Source: Thermoanaerobacter sp. A7A (GTDB lineage Bacteria; Bacillota; Thermoanaerobacteria; Thermoanaerobacterales; Thermoanaerobacteraceae). Taken from it: DNA of 64,000 bases. The position numbers and the translations under genes are program-made. Of the stretch, positions 1-9,880 are shown one piece after another (position 1 is the first letter of the stretch; every line of letters starts with the position of its first letter). The notes below the pieces were generated by a model, which was not told the origin of the DNA, searched no databases, and saw only the letters and a program-made list of their open reading frames with translations. Location: positions 1-64,000 of the forward strand of contig NZ_AVAF01000114.1 in the NCBI RefSeq assembly GCF_000445185.1, read 5' to 3'.

Positions 1-2
1 CG

Positions 3-278
3 GGGCTTAGTGAAAAGCGTAAACTTACTCATGAAGAATTGGTAAGGGCTATACGCTTTATGGTGGCGGCAGAGTATGAGGCAGTTCAGTTTTATACACA
101 GCTTGCGGAATCAATAGACAATAAACTGGCAATTGCAGTTTTAAAGGAAATAGCAGATGAAGAAAGAGTACATGCTGGAGAGTTTTTGAGGCTTTTGAAA
201 GAATTAGCTCCTGATGAGGAAAAATTTTACGAAGAAGGGGCAAAAGAAGTAGAGGAGATAATTGAGGAGATTAAATGA
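3..278 (+). CDS. Ferritin-like/rubrerythrin-family diiron protein (5' end runs off the window)
   Basis: Frame is open to the window edge (GLSEKRKLTHEELVRAIRFMVAAEYEAVQFYTQLAE...DEERVHAGEFLRLL); ExxH-type ferritin helices. Confidence 0.75.
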   Translation, partial: GLSEKRKLTHEELVRAIRFMVAAEYEAVQFYTQLAESIDNKLAIAVLKEIADEERVHAGEFLRLLKELAPDEEKFYEEGAKEVEEIIEEIK

Positions 279-363
279 AGAAAGAAGAATTAGTTGCTTT
301 AGATATTTAGAAGTATGAGTGCAAATTGGACAAATGAAATTTTGAGTTTTGAGGAGGATATTT

Positions 364-741
364 ATGAAAAGTTTTGGTTCATTGTATCAAAGTGGAGATT
401 GGAAAGGCGAAAAACACGTACCTGTAATCCACCTTCCTGAAAAAGTTAAAAAGGGTGAAGTAATTGAATTAAAAGTTAACGTGGGAGAGGAAATTCCACA
501 TCCCAATACTTTAGAGCATCACATTGCGTGGATTAAAATTTGTTTCCATGGTGAAGGAGATAAATTTCCTGTTGAAATAGGCAATTACAATTTTACAGCC
601 CACGGAGAGTACGGTGTTTTTACTGAGCCTTACATAATTGTTAAGTTTAAAGCTGGAAAATCAGGAACAATTTATACGGCAAGCTATTGTAATATACATG
701 GGTTATGGGAAAATAGCAAGGAAGTTGTAGTAGAAGAATAG
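364..741 (+). CDS. Superoxide reductase (neelaredoxin/desulfoferrodoxin class II)
   Basis: HxPxxxxHHIxWI and CNIHGLW motifs (HPNTLEHHIAWI, CNIHGLWENSKEV); ATG at 364 after GAGGAGG. Confidence 0.9.
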   Translation: MKSFGSLYQSGDWKGEKHVPVIHLPEKVKKGEVIELKVNVGEEIPHPNTLEHHIAWIKICFHGEGDKFPVEIGNYNFTAHGEYGVFTEPYIIVKFKAGKSGTIYTASYCNIHGLWENSKEVVVEE

Positions 742-763
742 AAAATTTAGCGGCTTTCATAAG

Positions 764-803
764 AAAAAAGCTCTCTCATGCGGACTTGCTGAGAGAGCTT
801 TTT
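764..803 (+). terminator. Rho-independent terminator
   Basis: AAAAAGCTCTCTCA-loop-TGAGAGAGCTTTTT. Confidence 0.85.
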
Positions 804-900
804 GTTGCATTTATTGTAACAAAATTCACATTGGTTGCGTATATTGTAGGTAGAAAAGAGAAGTTTCAGAAATGGTGTAAGCCATGAAGGGGGAAATAAT

Positions 901-1572
901 ATGGCTTTTTCTAAAAAGATGGTGGGACAGCAAGAAATAGTGCCAGGCCCTGTACAGCCAGGGCAACTTCCTGAACCTACAGAGATAGCTTGCATTGAAG
1001 TGACTAAGATATATGATGCTTGTTCGCAGAAACTATGCCTTGATAATATACCTCCTATTACGTTTGTACCAACAAATCTAACTTTAACTCCTTCTTTTGG
1101 AGGATGTGAAAATATAACAGTATCTTTGCTGACGCCTCCGGGTTTTGTGATAACTCCGCTTCCTGATAGACCAGGATTTGCAAGAGTAGAAGCGACTTTT
1201 CAGGTGACTTATGATATTGTCATTAATTTTCCTGATGGGACTACGCAGACATTACCAGGAAATATTACCACATTTACAAAAGACATTGTCCTTTACGTGC
1301 CAGAGCCTGATGTAGCAATAATGAAGTATGAGGCGTTGGCAGAGTGCTTATATGGCAAAGTTAATGTAGGTGCTACTACAACTGTAGATGTGATAATAGG
1401 AGTATGGATTGTGATAAAATCTGCGGTAGATGTGCAGCTATTAGTTCCTTCTTACGGATTTTGCCCGACTCCTGCAACTTGCGAAGAATTTCCAACTAAT
1501 GTATGCGATGAGTTTAACAAAAGACCTTTCCCATCATTTATGCCGCCACAAATGTACCAAAATCCTTATTAA
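901..1572 (+). CDS. Conserved clostridial hypothetical protein with Cys-rich N-terminal motif
   Basis: 223-aa ORF with RBS (AAGGGGGAAATAAT); motif IACIEVTKIYDACSQKLCLDN; followed by terminator. Confidence 0.7.
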   Translation: MAFSKKMVGQQEIVPGPVQPGQLPEPTEIACIEVTKIYDACSQKLCLDNIPPITFVPTNLTLTPSFGGCENITVSLLTPPGFVITPLPDRPGFARVEATFQVTYDIVINFPDGTTQTLPGNITTFTKDIVLYVPEPDVAIMKYEALAECLYGKVNVGATTTVDVIIGVWIVIKSAVDVQLLVPSYGFCPTPATCEEFPTNVCDEFNKRPFPSFMPPQMYQNPY

Positions 1573-1597
1573 AAGCCAGCGTGTGGCTGGCTTTTTT
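1571..1597 (+). terminator. Rho-independent terminator
   Basis: AAAAGCCAGC-gtgt-GGCTGGCTTTTTT. Confidence 0.85.
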
Positions 1598-1683
1598 ACA
1601 TAATGATTGACTCTTTATTGTTTTTGTGGCAAAGTTAATATATAGAGGAAAGAAAAATTTAATTAGTGAAAGGTGTGTTGTAA

Positions 1684-1950
1684 GTGAGCGAAAGCTTGAG
1701 AAATGATATTTTGATGAGATTAAAGACAATAAAGGGCCATATTGCTGGTATAGAAAAAATGGTAGAAGAATCAAAAGAGTGTCAGGATATATTGCTGCAA
1801 ATTGCAGCAGTTAAAGCCTCATTAGAAAAGGTAGGCATGTCAATTATTCAAGAACACGCTAAAGAATGTATATTAGCAAGTGAGGATGGAAAGGCTACCT
1901 ATGAAGATGTGCAAAGGATTATCAATTTGCTAATCAAATTTGTCAAATAA
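1684..1950 (+). CDS. CsoR-family (DUF156) metal-sensing transcriptional repressor
   Basis: Small all-helical CsoR pattern RLKTIKGHIAGIEKMVEE..C..IL.QIAAVKASLEKVG..I..EHAKEC. Confidence 0.85.
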   Translation: MSESLRNDILMRLKTIKGHIAGIEKMVEESKECQDILLQIAAVKASLEKVGMSIIQEHAKECILASEDGKATYEDVQRIINLLIKFVK

Positions 1951-2063
1951 AATATGTTGTTAATGTTTAAAAGTTTGTAAAGGACAGATTTGTCGGAGTG
2001 ATGGACAACACTTAAAATGGTTGTTATCAACTACAAAAAATCTAACTAAAAGGGATGATGTCC

Positions 2064-3215
2064 ATGGAAGTATATCTTGACAATAGCGCAACTACCAGAG
2101 TTAGAAGCGAAGTAATTGAAAAGATAGTGGAGGTTTTAGACAAGCAATATGGCAATCCCTCTTCTTTGCATATGAAAGGCTATGAAGCTGAAAAGTTAAT
2201 GAGTGAAGCGAGAGAAAATGTTTCTAAGTTAATAAACGGCGATAATGAGGGGATAATTTTTACATCGGGCGGTACAGAGTCAAACAACCTTGCTTTAATA
2301 GGGGTTGCTGAAAGCTTAAGGAAGAAGGGCAATCACATAATATCTTCAAAAATTGAACATCCTTCTGTGCTTAATGTGCTAAAGCACCTTGAAGAAAACG
2401 GATTTGATGTGACATATCTTGATGTGGATAAAACAGGAAAAATAGATTTAGAAGATTTTAAAGGGGCGATAACTGACAAGACTATATTCGTATCGATAAT
2501 GGCTGTAAATAATGAAATAGGCACTATAGAGCCAATAGATGAAATAGCAGACATTGCAGACGAAAAGGACATAGTTTTTCACGTAGATGCTATACAAGCA
2601 GCAGGAAAAATAAATATAGATGTTAAAAAGCAAAAAATAAAGATGGTGTCTTTAAGCAGCCATAAAATACACGGTCCTAAAGGAGTAGGAGCACTTTATG
2701 TAGATAAATCAGTTAGAATAAGGCCGATAATTTTTGGAGGAGGGCAAGAAAAGAATTTAAGGTCTGGGACAGAAAATTTGCCTGGAATTGTGGGGTTTGG
2801 CATAGCAAGCAAATTGGCTAAAGAAAACTTTAACGATAATATAAATAAATTAATGAACTTGAAAAGAAAGTTATACCAAGGTATAGTTTCTGAAATAAAA
2901 GATATCCATTTAAACGGTCCAGATATTGAAGGTGGAGCGCCGCATATACTTAATATTTCTTTTGCTGGCGTAAGAGGGGAAGTACTTTTACATGCTCTTG
3001 AGGAAAAAGGTATATACGTTTCTACAGGTTCAGCTTGTTCTTCCAAAAAGAAAGGACAAAGCCACGTTCTAAAAGCAATAGGTCTTAAAGAGGACCTCAT
3101 TGAAAGTGCTATAAGATTTTCTTTTGGAATTTTTAATACAGAAGAAGAAATTGACTATACTATATCAGTGTTAAAAGAAAAAGTGAATTTTTTAAGAAAG
3201 TATAAACGGAGGTAA
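2064..3215 (+). CDS. Cysteine desulfurase, NifS/IscS family
   Basis: YLDNSATT, PLP Lys in SLSSHKIHGPKG, catalytic Cys region STGSACSSKKKGQSHVL. Confidence 0.93.
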   Translation: MEVYLDNSATTRVRSEVIEKIVEVLDKQYGNPSSLHMKGYEAEKLMSEARENVSKLINGDNEGIIFTSGGTESNNLALIGVAESLRKKGNHIISSKIEHPSVLNVLKHLEENGFDVTYLDVDKTGKIDLEDFKGAITDKTIFVSIMAVNNEIGTIEPIDEIADIADEKDIVFHVDAIQAAGKINIDVKKQKIKMVSLSSHKIHGPKGVGALYVDKSVRIRPIIFGGGQEKNLRSGTENLPGIVGFGIASKLAKENFNDNINKLMNLKRKLYQGIVSEIKDIHLNGPDIEGGAPHILNISFAGVRGEVLLHALEEKGIYVSTGSACSSKKKGQSHVLKAIGLKEDLIESAIRFSFGIFNTEEEIDYTISVLKEKVNFLRKYKRR

Positions 3216-3218
3216 AAT

Positions 3219-4361
3219 ATGCAAGACATATTATTGATTAAATATGGAGAATTAGCTTTAAAAGGAGATAACAGGTCTTTTTTTGAAAATAAATTGATAA
3301 AAAATATAAAACATGCTCTTTCTGACTTTAAGGAAGTTAAAGTTGAAAAAACTCATGGCAGAATTTATGTAGAATGTGATGGGGATATTGAAGAGGTAAT
3401 AGAAAGGCTAAAAAAAATTTTTGGCATTGTAGGCATAACAAGGGCGAAAAAGATTGGTTTAAACTTGGAGGAAATATATGAAGCTGCTATAGAACTGATG
3501 AGGGAATACCAAGGAAAGACGTTTAAAGTAGAGACAAAAAGGCCAAATAAATCTTTTCCCTATGACAGCATGGAAGTAAGCCGTAGAGTCGGAGCTGCGG
3601 TTTTAAAGAATGTAAAAGGCCTTAAGGTGGATGTTCATAACCCTGATGTGCTTTTAAATGTAGAAATAAGGGAGATGGCTTTTGTCTATGCAGGAGTAAT
3701 CGAAGGAGCAAAAGGACTTCCGCTTGGCACTAATGGCAAAGCTACTGTGCTTTTGTCAGGGGGCATTGACAGCCCTGTAGCTGCGTGGATGATGATGAAA
3801 AGAGGAGTAGAGATAAATGCTGTATATTTTCACAGTCCACCATATACATCTGAAAGGGCTAAAGACAAAGTGGTGGATTTGTGCAAAGTGCTTTCTCAAT
3901 ATGGCCAAAGCATAAAATTGCATGTGGTGTATTTTACTGATTTACAACTGGAAATTTATGAGAAATGTCCTGCTAAGTTTACTACTATAATAATGAGAAG
4001 AATGATGATGAAGATAGCAGAAAAAATTGCTCAAAAAAATGGTTCTATGGCTCTAATCACAGGGGAAAGTTTAGGACAAGTTGCAAGCCAAACGATTGAA
4101 AGTTTATATGTAACCAATGCTTCTGTCTCTATGCCAATATTTAGACCTCTTATTGGGATGGATAAGACAGAGATTATAGATTTAGCTCAAAAGATTAGTA
4201 CGTTTGAGATCTCTATAAGACCCTATGAAGATTGTTGCACTATCTTTGTGCCAAAACATCCTGCTACAAAGCCAAAATTAGAAAAAGTAATAGAAGCAGA
4301 ACAAAAAATGGAGTATCAAAAATATATTGATGATTTTGAAGAAGAGGTTATAGAAGTTTAA
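3219..4361 (+). CDS. thiI: tRNA 4-thiouridine sulfurtransferase ThiI (no rhodanese domain)
   Basis: THUMP N-terminus, PP-loop LLSGGIDSPVAAWMMMKRG, ITGESLGQVASQT. Confidence 0.95.
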   Translation: MQDILLIKYGELALKGDNRSFFENKLIKNIKHALSDFKEVKVEKTHGRIYVECDGDIEEVIERLKKIFGIVGITRAKKIGLNLEEIYEAAIELMREYQGKTFKVETKRPNKSFPYDSMEVSRRVGAAVLKNVKGLKVDVHNPDVLLNVEIREMAFVYAGVIEGAKGLPLGTNGKATVLLSGGIDSPVAAWMMMKRGVEINAVYFHSPPYTSERAKDKVVDLCKVLSQYGQSIKLHVVYFTDLQLEIYEKCPAKFTTIIMRRMMMKIAEKIAQKNGSMALITGESLGQVASQTIESLYVTNASVSMPIFRPLIGMDKTEIIDLAQKISTFEISIRPYEDCCTIFVPKHPATKPKLEKVIEAEQKMEYQKYIDDFEEEVIEV

Positions 4362-4538
4362 GCCAAGCAGCTTTGCTTGGTTTATTTTTATCCTTTAAAA
4401 AATTAATTTTTTTAAACTAAAACTTAAAATAATTTAAAATTTTTATTGACATTTTTAAAATAAGTGTTATAATAAAAACAAGATGACGAATGTGAGCAGG
4501 CTTTTTATAATAAACTTGCCTTTTAAGAGGTGATATTA

Positions 4539-4835
4539 ATGAATGAAGTAATAGGTAGATGTCCAGTTTGCAGTGAAAAAATGGTGGTAACAAGGCTGGA
4601 ATGTCCTCAATGTGGAACAGCAATTGAAGGTAAATTTGAACTTTGTAAATTTTGTTATTTGTCAAAAGAGCAAAGAGATTTTTTGGAACTTTTCATACGG
4701 ACGAGGGGAAATATAAGGGAAATGGAAAAAGAATTAGGCTTATCTTATCCTACAATTAGAAACAAATTGGACAATTTGATTGCTGCTTTGGGATATGAAG
4801 TTGAGGAGACACCAAAGATAGACAAAAAAGAGTAA
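4539..4835 (+). CDS. DUF2089 family protein (zinc ribbon plus HTH)
   Basis: CPVC..CPQCGTAIEGKFELCKFCYLS followed by HTH-like region GLSYPTIRNKLDNLI. Confidence 0.8.
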   Translation: MNEVIGRCPVCSEKMVVTRLECPQCGTAIEGKFELCKFCYLSKEQRDFLELFIRTRGNIREMEKELGLSYPTIRNKLDNLIAALGYEVEETPKIDKKE

Positions 4836-4870
4836 TGTATAAAAATCGCCTAAAAGGCGATTTTTATACA
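4836..4870. terminator. Bidirectional terminator between convergent genes
   Basis: Perfect 15-bp stem TGTATAAAAATCGCC-TAAAA-GGCGATTTTTATACA overlapping the 3' end of ychF. Confidence 0.9.
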
Positions 4871-5955
4871 TTAAATCTAAATACTACTATATCTCCATCC
4901 TGCATCACATAATCTTTTCCTTCCAGTCTCATAAGTCCCATTTCTCTTGCTGCTGCCTGTGAACCAGCTTTTACTAAATCTTCATAAGAGATTACTTCTG
5001 CCCTTATAAATCCTTTTTCAAAATCTGAATGAATTTTTCCTGCTGCTTGAGGTGCTTTTGTGCCTTTTTTTATTGTCCAAGCGTGGACTTCTTTTGGTCC
5101 AGCGGTGAAAAAGGTTATAAGTCCAAGGAGAGAGTAACCATGCCTTATTATGTTGTTAAGGCCAGGTTCGGCAAGGCCGTATTCTCTCAAAAGTTCATTT
5201 CTTTCTTCATCACTTAAAGAAGCTAATTCTTCTTCAATTTTTGCACTTATAACTAAAACTTGGGAATTTTCATTTTCAGCATATTCTTTTAGTTGCTTTA
5301 CATATTGATTTTCTTTTCCTGAAATTAAGTCTTCTTCTGATATATTTGCTACATACATAACAGGTTTATAGGTAAGCAACATAAGTTGACTTACAAAACT
5401 TTTTTCTTCTTCAGTAAATTGAAGAGCCCTTACAGGTTTCCCTTCATCTAATCCTTTTTTTATTTTTTCAAGTACTTCTACTTCAAAGGCTGCTTTTTTA
5501 TCATTTCGCGCAAGTTTTGATGTTTTTTGAAGACGCCTTTCAATAACTTCCATGTCAGCAAGTATAAGCTCTAAAGTTATTATTTCAACATCTCTTATAG
5601 GATCAATACTTCCTTCTACATGGACAATGTTGCTATCTTCAAAGCATCTTACCACGTTTAATATAGCGTCAACTTCCCTAATATGAGAAAGAAATTTATT
5701 TCCTAAACCCTCTCCTTTACTTGCCCCTTTTACAAGTCCTGCTATGTCAACAAATTTTATAGTTGCAGGTATGATTTTTTGGGGATTTTCAATTTTTGAC
5801 AAAAAATCTAACCTTTCATCAGGCACAGATACAATTCCGACATTTGGCTCAATAGTGCAAAAGGGGTAATTTGCACATTCTGCACCTGCTTTTGTAATTG
5901 CGTTAAACAAAGTGCTTTTACCGACGTTAGGTAGTCCAACAATTCCTATTTCCAT
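4864..5955 (-). CDS. ychF: Redox-regulated ATPase YchF (Obg family)
   Basis: [41 protein letters not shown]-terminal TGS domain. Confidence 0.96.
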   Translation of the reverse strand: MEIGIVGLPNVGKSTLFNAITKAGAECANYPFCTIEPNVGIVSVPDERLDFLSKIENPQKIIPATIKFVDIAGLVKGASKGEGLGNKFLSHIREVDAILNVVRCFEDSNIVHVEGSIDPIRDVEIITLELILADMEVIERRLQKTSKLARNDKKAAFEVEVLEKIKKGLDEGKPVRALQFTEEEKSFVSQLMLLTYKPVMYVANISEEDLISGKENQYVKQLKEYAENENSQVLVISAKIEEELASLSDEERNELLREYGLAEPGLNNIIRHGYSLLGLITFFTAGPKEVHAWTIKKGTKAPQAAGKIHSDFEKGFIRAEVISYEDLVKAGSQAAAREMGLMRLEGKDYVMQDGDIVVFRFNV

Positions 5956-6097
5956 TTCATCTTCCCTCCAATAGTTTTACATATGCATTATATATTACTC
6001 ACAAAATTTTTTCAAATGTTTTTCGTAAAAATTCCATAATTTAGCATAATACTTTTTAATAAAAGTGCAAAAATATATTTTGAGGAGGTGCATAGCT

Positions 6098-6649
6098 TTG
6101 AAAAAAATAAAAAGTATAATTACAATAATGCTTATTGGGATAATGATAATGGTTTCAATGGCAGGATGCAAAACTGCGACTAAAAAGCCTACTCCTGCAC
6201 GTTATACACCAGCCCCTACAAGGACTACTCCTGCGCCTTCTAAGACAGCCCCAGGATATACTACACCTGCACCGACAACACCTACACCTGCTCCAACTGC
6301 TGTAAGAAAACCGACACCTGAGAGTGTAAGGGCTTCTAAGATAGCTTCAAATGTTGCCAAAATACCAGAAGTAAACAAGGCTACAGTGGTAATTTCAGGG
6401 ACAAATGCTATTGTAGGTGTGGATATGAAGGCAAGGGTACAAGGCGCTCATGAAACTGATGTGAAAAAGAAAATAGAAAAAACAGTAAAAGACACAGATA
6501 AGTCTATAAAAAGAGTTTATATAACTGCTGACCCAGATTTGTACAAGAGAATAGATAATATTGCTAAGGGTATTTCAGAGGGAAGACCAGTTTCTGAATT
6601 TGCAAAACAGATATCAGAAATTATTAAGCGCATAACGCCTGGCATGTAA
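6098..6649 (+). CDS. YhcN/YlaJ-type sporulation lipoprotein with TPAP-rich linker
   Basis: TTG start after GAGGAGGTG; lipobox VSMAGC; C-terminal YhcN-like region; Pro/Thr-rich linker. Confidence 0.75.
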   Translation: MKKIKSIITIMLIGIMIMVSMAGCKTATKKPTPARYTPAPTRTTPAPSKTAPGYTTPAPTTPTPAPTAVRKPTPESVRASKIASNVAKIPEVNKATVVISGTNAIVGVDMKARVQGAHETDVKKKIEKTVKDTDKSIKRVYITADPDLYKRIDNIAKGISEGRPVSEFAKQISEIIKRITPGM

Positions 6650-6674
6650 AAAACCTGGGGTTTTTCCCCGGGTT
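6650..6674 (+). terminator. Rho-independent terminator
   Basis: AAACCTGGGG-tttt-CCCCGGGTTT. Confidence 0.7.
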
Positions 6675-6750
6675 TATGTATTATTGACTTTGTGATACAA
6701 TTATCATATAATCAAAAAATAATTGGATTATTTTAGAAGGAGTTGATTCC

Positions 6751-8016
6751 ATGGAATTAATTGAGAAACAATTAAACAACGGAATAAATTTGTACATAGA
6801 TACTACAGACAAATTTAAAACAGTGACAATTAATCTTTATATCCACAATCAATTAGGAAAAGAGGCTACAAAATACGCTTTGCTGCCTGCTGTTTTAAAA
6901 AGGGGTACTTCTAGTATTAAAACCTATAAAGAAATGGTGAAGTTTTTAGAAAACTTATACGGCACTACTATGGCTGTTTCTGTGTATAAAAAAGGAGAAA
7001 GGCACCTTCAACAATATAGATTGGAATTACCTCAAGAGGAGTACATAAAAGAGAATATTTTAGAAGAGGGAGTAAAATTTTTAAAAGAGTTAGTTTTCAA
7101 CCCTCTTACAGAAGGAAATGCTTTTAATAAAGATTATGTACTTCAAGAAAAAGAGATTCACAAAAATTTAATAGATTCAAGAATAAATGACAAAACCAAA
7201 TATGCGGTAGACCGTTGTTATGAAGAGATGTGTAAAGGGGAGCCTTTTGCTATATTCGAATTAGGCAAGAGTGAGGACTTAGAGGTTATTGATGAAAAAA
7301 ATCTTTACCACTATTATCAAAATTGTATTAATACTTTGCCGATAGATATATATGTTGTAGGAAATGTGGACCCTAGATATGTAGAAGAGGTTTTTACAAA
7401 ATATTTTTCTTTTCAAAGAGGACAGATACTAAATATTCCTTCCCCAAATATATATAAAGAGGTAAAGGAAGTAAAGTATGTGACAGAAAATTTAGAAGTA
7501 ACCCAGGGGAAGCTTACTCTTGGCTTTAGAACTAATGTGCCGGCTAACAGTGAGGAATATTTTCCTCTTTTGGTATACAGTGGTGTATTAGGAGGAGGAC
7601 CTTTTTCTAAACTTTTTATGAATGTGAGGGAAAAGGCAAGCCTTGCTTATTATGCTTATTCAAGGCTTGAGAGATTTAAAGGTTTAATGGTGGTAAGTTG
7701 CGGCATAGAGATAGAAAATTACAACAAAGCTCTTGATATAATACTTAAACAGTTAAAAGAAATTGAAGAAGGTAATATCTCAGATTATGAATTAGATTCC
7801 ACAATAAAAGCCTTAAAGACCTCTTTGAATGCAATGAAAGACAATGCTACTTCTAAATCTGACTACTATTTGTCACAAAAAATTGCAGGAGCAGATTTAA
7901 ATATAGAAGAATTTATTAAAAAAGTAGAAAAGGTGACAAAAGAGGACGTAGTGGAAGTTGCTAAAAAGGTTAAATTAGATACGGTGTATTTTATGACCGG
8001 CAAAAAGGAGGAATAA
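6751..8016 (+). CDS. M16 (pitrilysin-like) family peptidase, YmfF-like, lacking the canonical HxxEH motif
   Basis: M16 architecture adjacent to a catalytic M16 paralog; no HFLEH in its N-terminal domain. Confidence 0.8.
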   Translation: MELIEKQLNNGINLYIDTTDKFKTVTINLYIHNQLGKEATKYALLPAVLKRGTSSIKTYKEMVKFLENLYGTTMAVSVYKKGERHLQQYRLELPQEEYIKENILEEGVKFLKELVFNPLTEGNAFNKDYVLQEKEIHKNLIDSRINDKTKYAVDRCYEEMCKGEPFAIFELGKSEDLEVIDEKNLYHYYQNCINTLPIDIYVVGNVDPRYVEEVFTKYFSFQRGQILNIPSPNIYKEVKEVKYVTENLEVTQGKLTLGFRTNVPANSEEYFPLLVYSGVLGGGPFSKLFMNVREKASLAYYAYSRLERFKGLMVVSCGIEIENYNKALDIILKQLKEIEEGNISDYELDSTIKALKTSLNAMKDNATSKSDYYLSQKIAGADLNIEEFIKKVEKVTKEDVVEVAKKVKLDTVYFMTGKKEE

Positions 8017-8018
8017 TT

Positions 8019-9296
8019 ATGCAGCAGTTGTACAATGGGAGAATAGACGAAAAAATACTTTTACAAGAATTGGATAATGGCCTGAAAGTGTATATAATGC
8101 CGAAAAGAGGTTATACAAAGCAGTTTGCAATATTTGCTACCCATTTTGGTTCTAATGACAGTAAGTTTATCGCTCCAGGGGATACTAATGTAACGGAGGT
8201 ACCTGATGGGGTTGCACATTTTTTGGAACACAAAATGTTCGAAGAGGAAGAAGGTAGTATTTTTGAGCAGTTTTCAAAATTAGGGGCTTCAGCTAACGCT
8301 TACACTAATTTTACTACAACTGCTTATTTATTTGCGAGTACTGAAAACTTCTATGAAAATCTAAAACTTTTAGTAAAGTTTGTACAAAATCCTTATTTTA
8401 CAGATGAAAATGTGGAAAAAGAAAAGGGAATAATAGCTCAAGAAATAAGGATGTATCAAGATGACCCCAATTGGAAAGTTTATTTTAACGCATTAGAGGC
8501 TCTTTATCATGTACATCCAGTTAGAAAGGACATAGCTGGCACAATTGAATCAATTTCTCAGATAAATAAAGAAATTTTATATAAGTGTTATTACACATTT
8601 TATCATCCTGAAAATATGGTATTGTTTGCGGTAGGAGACATTGATATAGATAAAACTCTTGACATTATAAAAGAAAATATGAGACAAGATAAAAAACAAG
8701 GAAAAATAAAAAGGATATATCCTAAAGAGCCTTTAAGCGTTTATAAAAAAGAAGTTGTACAAGATATGCAAGTATCCATTCCTCTTTTTAATCTAGGTTT
8801 TAAAGATACAGATGTGGGTTTTGGGGGAAAGAAATTATTAAAGAAAAATTTAGAGATACAAATAGGTTTGGAAATGGCATTAGGCAGAAGTTCTGACTTG
8901 TATGAGAGGCTTTACAATGAAGGGCTTATTGACAGCACTTTTAGCTTTGATTACGGTGGAGAGATAGATTACGGTTATTCTATAATAGGAGGTCAATCTA
9001 AAGATCCTTTTAAAGTGAGAGATATCATTTTAAATGCAATAAATAATCTACAATTTTTAAAGGAAGAAGATTTTGAGAGAATAAAGAAAAAATACATAGG
9101 AAAATTTTTAAGAACATTTAATTCGGTCGATAGTATAGCTTACAGTTTTATAAACTTTTATATGAAAGAAATAAATTTACTGGATTATTTAGATGTGCTT
9201 TACAGTATAAGCTTTGAAGATGTTAGAGAAAGATTTCAAAATCATCTGAGAGAAGAGAATAGTGTACTTTCCGTTGTGAATCCTATAAAAAAATAA
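8019..9296 (+). CDS. M16 family zinc peptidase, YmfH-like
   Basis: GVAHFLEHKMFEEEEG zinc-binding motif. Confidence 0.9.
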   Translation: MQQLYNGRIDEKILLQELDNGLKVYIMPKRGYTKQFAIFATHFGSNDSKFIAPGDTNVTEVPDGVAHFLEHKMFEEEEGSIFEQFSKLGASANAYTNFTTTAYLFASTENFYENLKLLVKFVQNPYFTDENVEKEKGIIAQEIRMYQDDPNWKVYFNALEALYHVHPVRKDIAGTIESISQINKEILYKCYYTFYHPENMVLFAVGDIDIDKTLDIIKENMRQDKKQGKIKRIYPKEPLSVYKKEVVQDMQVSIPLFNLGFKDTDVGFGGKKLLKKNLEIQIGLEMALGRSSDLYERLYNEGLIDSTFSFDYGGEIDYGYSIIGGQSKDPFKVRDIILNAINNLQFLKEEDFERIKKKYIGKFLRTFNSVDSIAYSFINFYMKEINLLDYLDVLYSISFEDVRERFQNHLREENSVLSVVNPIKK

Positions 9297-9297
9297 A

Positions 9298-9326
9298 AAA
9301 ATCAGGCGCAAAGCCTGATTTTTTTA
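9298..9326 (+). terminator. Rho-independent terminator
   Basis: AAATCAGGC-gcaaa-GCCTGATTTTTTT. Confidence 0.85.
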
Positions 9327-9381
9327 TTTTTTTATAAAAATTTAGCAGGATTTTTTAAATTTATATAGAATAACATATTAA

Positions 9382-9416
9382 GTGGTGTAATGTGGTGGTA
9401 AGTGGGAGAATGTGAA
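9382..9416 (+). promoter_or_regulatory. Putative MraZ operator (tandem GTGGK repeats, 10-bp period)
   Basis: GTGGTGTAAT GTGGTGGTAA GTGGGAGAAT GTGAA immediately upstream of mraZ. Confidence 0.7.
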
Positions 9417-9436
9417 ATGAAAGTTTGGTGTTTTGT

Positions 9437-9868
9437 ATGTTGATGGGCCAATACGAACACACAATTGATGCAAAGGGAAGAGTCATAATTCCCGCAAAAT
9501 TCAGAGAAGAACTAGGGGAAAAGTTTGTATTGACTAAAGGTTTGGACAATTGTTTATTTGTATATTCCTTGGAGGAGTGGAAAAATATTGAGGCCAAACT
9601 TAAAACTTTGCCACTTACCAAAAAAGACGCAAGAGCATTTACGAGATTTTTCTTAGCTGGAGCTGTGGAATGTGAAATTGATAAACAGGGAAGAATACTT
9701 ATACCTGCTAATTTAAGAGAGCATGCCAAAATAGAAAAAGATGTTATATTTATTGGAGTTTCTACAAGGGTTGAGATTTGGAGTAAAGAGGTTTGGGAAG
9801 AATACTCTAACAATACAGATGTTTCTTTTGAAGAGATTGCTGAGCATCTTGACGACTTAAATATATAG
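9437..9868 (+). CDS. mraZ: Transcriptional regulator MraZ (approximate start)
   Basis: [21 protein letters not shown] and a second AbrB-like [14 protein letters not shown]. Confidence 0.95.
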   Translation: MLMGQYEHTIDAKGRVIIPAKFREELGEKFVLTKGLDNCLFVYSLEEWKNIEAKLKTLPLTKKDARAFTRFFLAGAVECEIDKQGRILIPANLREHAKIEKDVIFIGVSTRVEIWSKEVWEEYSNNTDVSFEEIAEHLDDLNI

Positions 9869-9880
9869 GTGTGATAAAGA

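Noticed and set aside
6160-6320. Possible minisatellite in the YhcN-like gene (Thr-Pro-Ala-Pro repeats)
   Set aside because: Degenerate at DNA level and explained by a Pro/Thr-rich linker in a lipoprotein.
6751-9296. Tandem M16 peptidases as a possible bacteriocin/RiPP maturation pair
   Set aside because: No precursor peptide, radical SAM partner or exporter nearby; the arrangement matches the common YmfF/YmfH housekeeping pair of Firmicutes.
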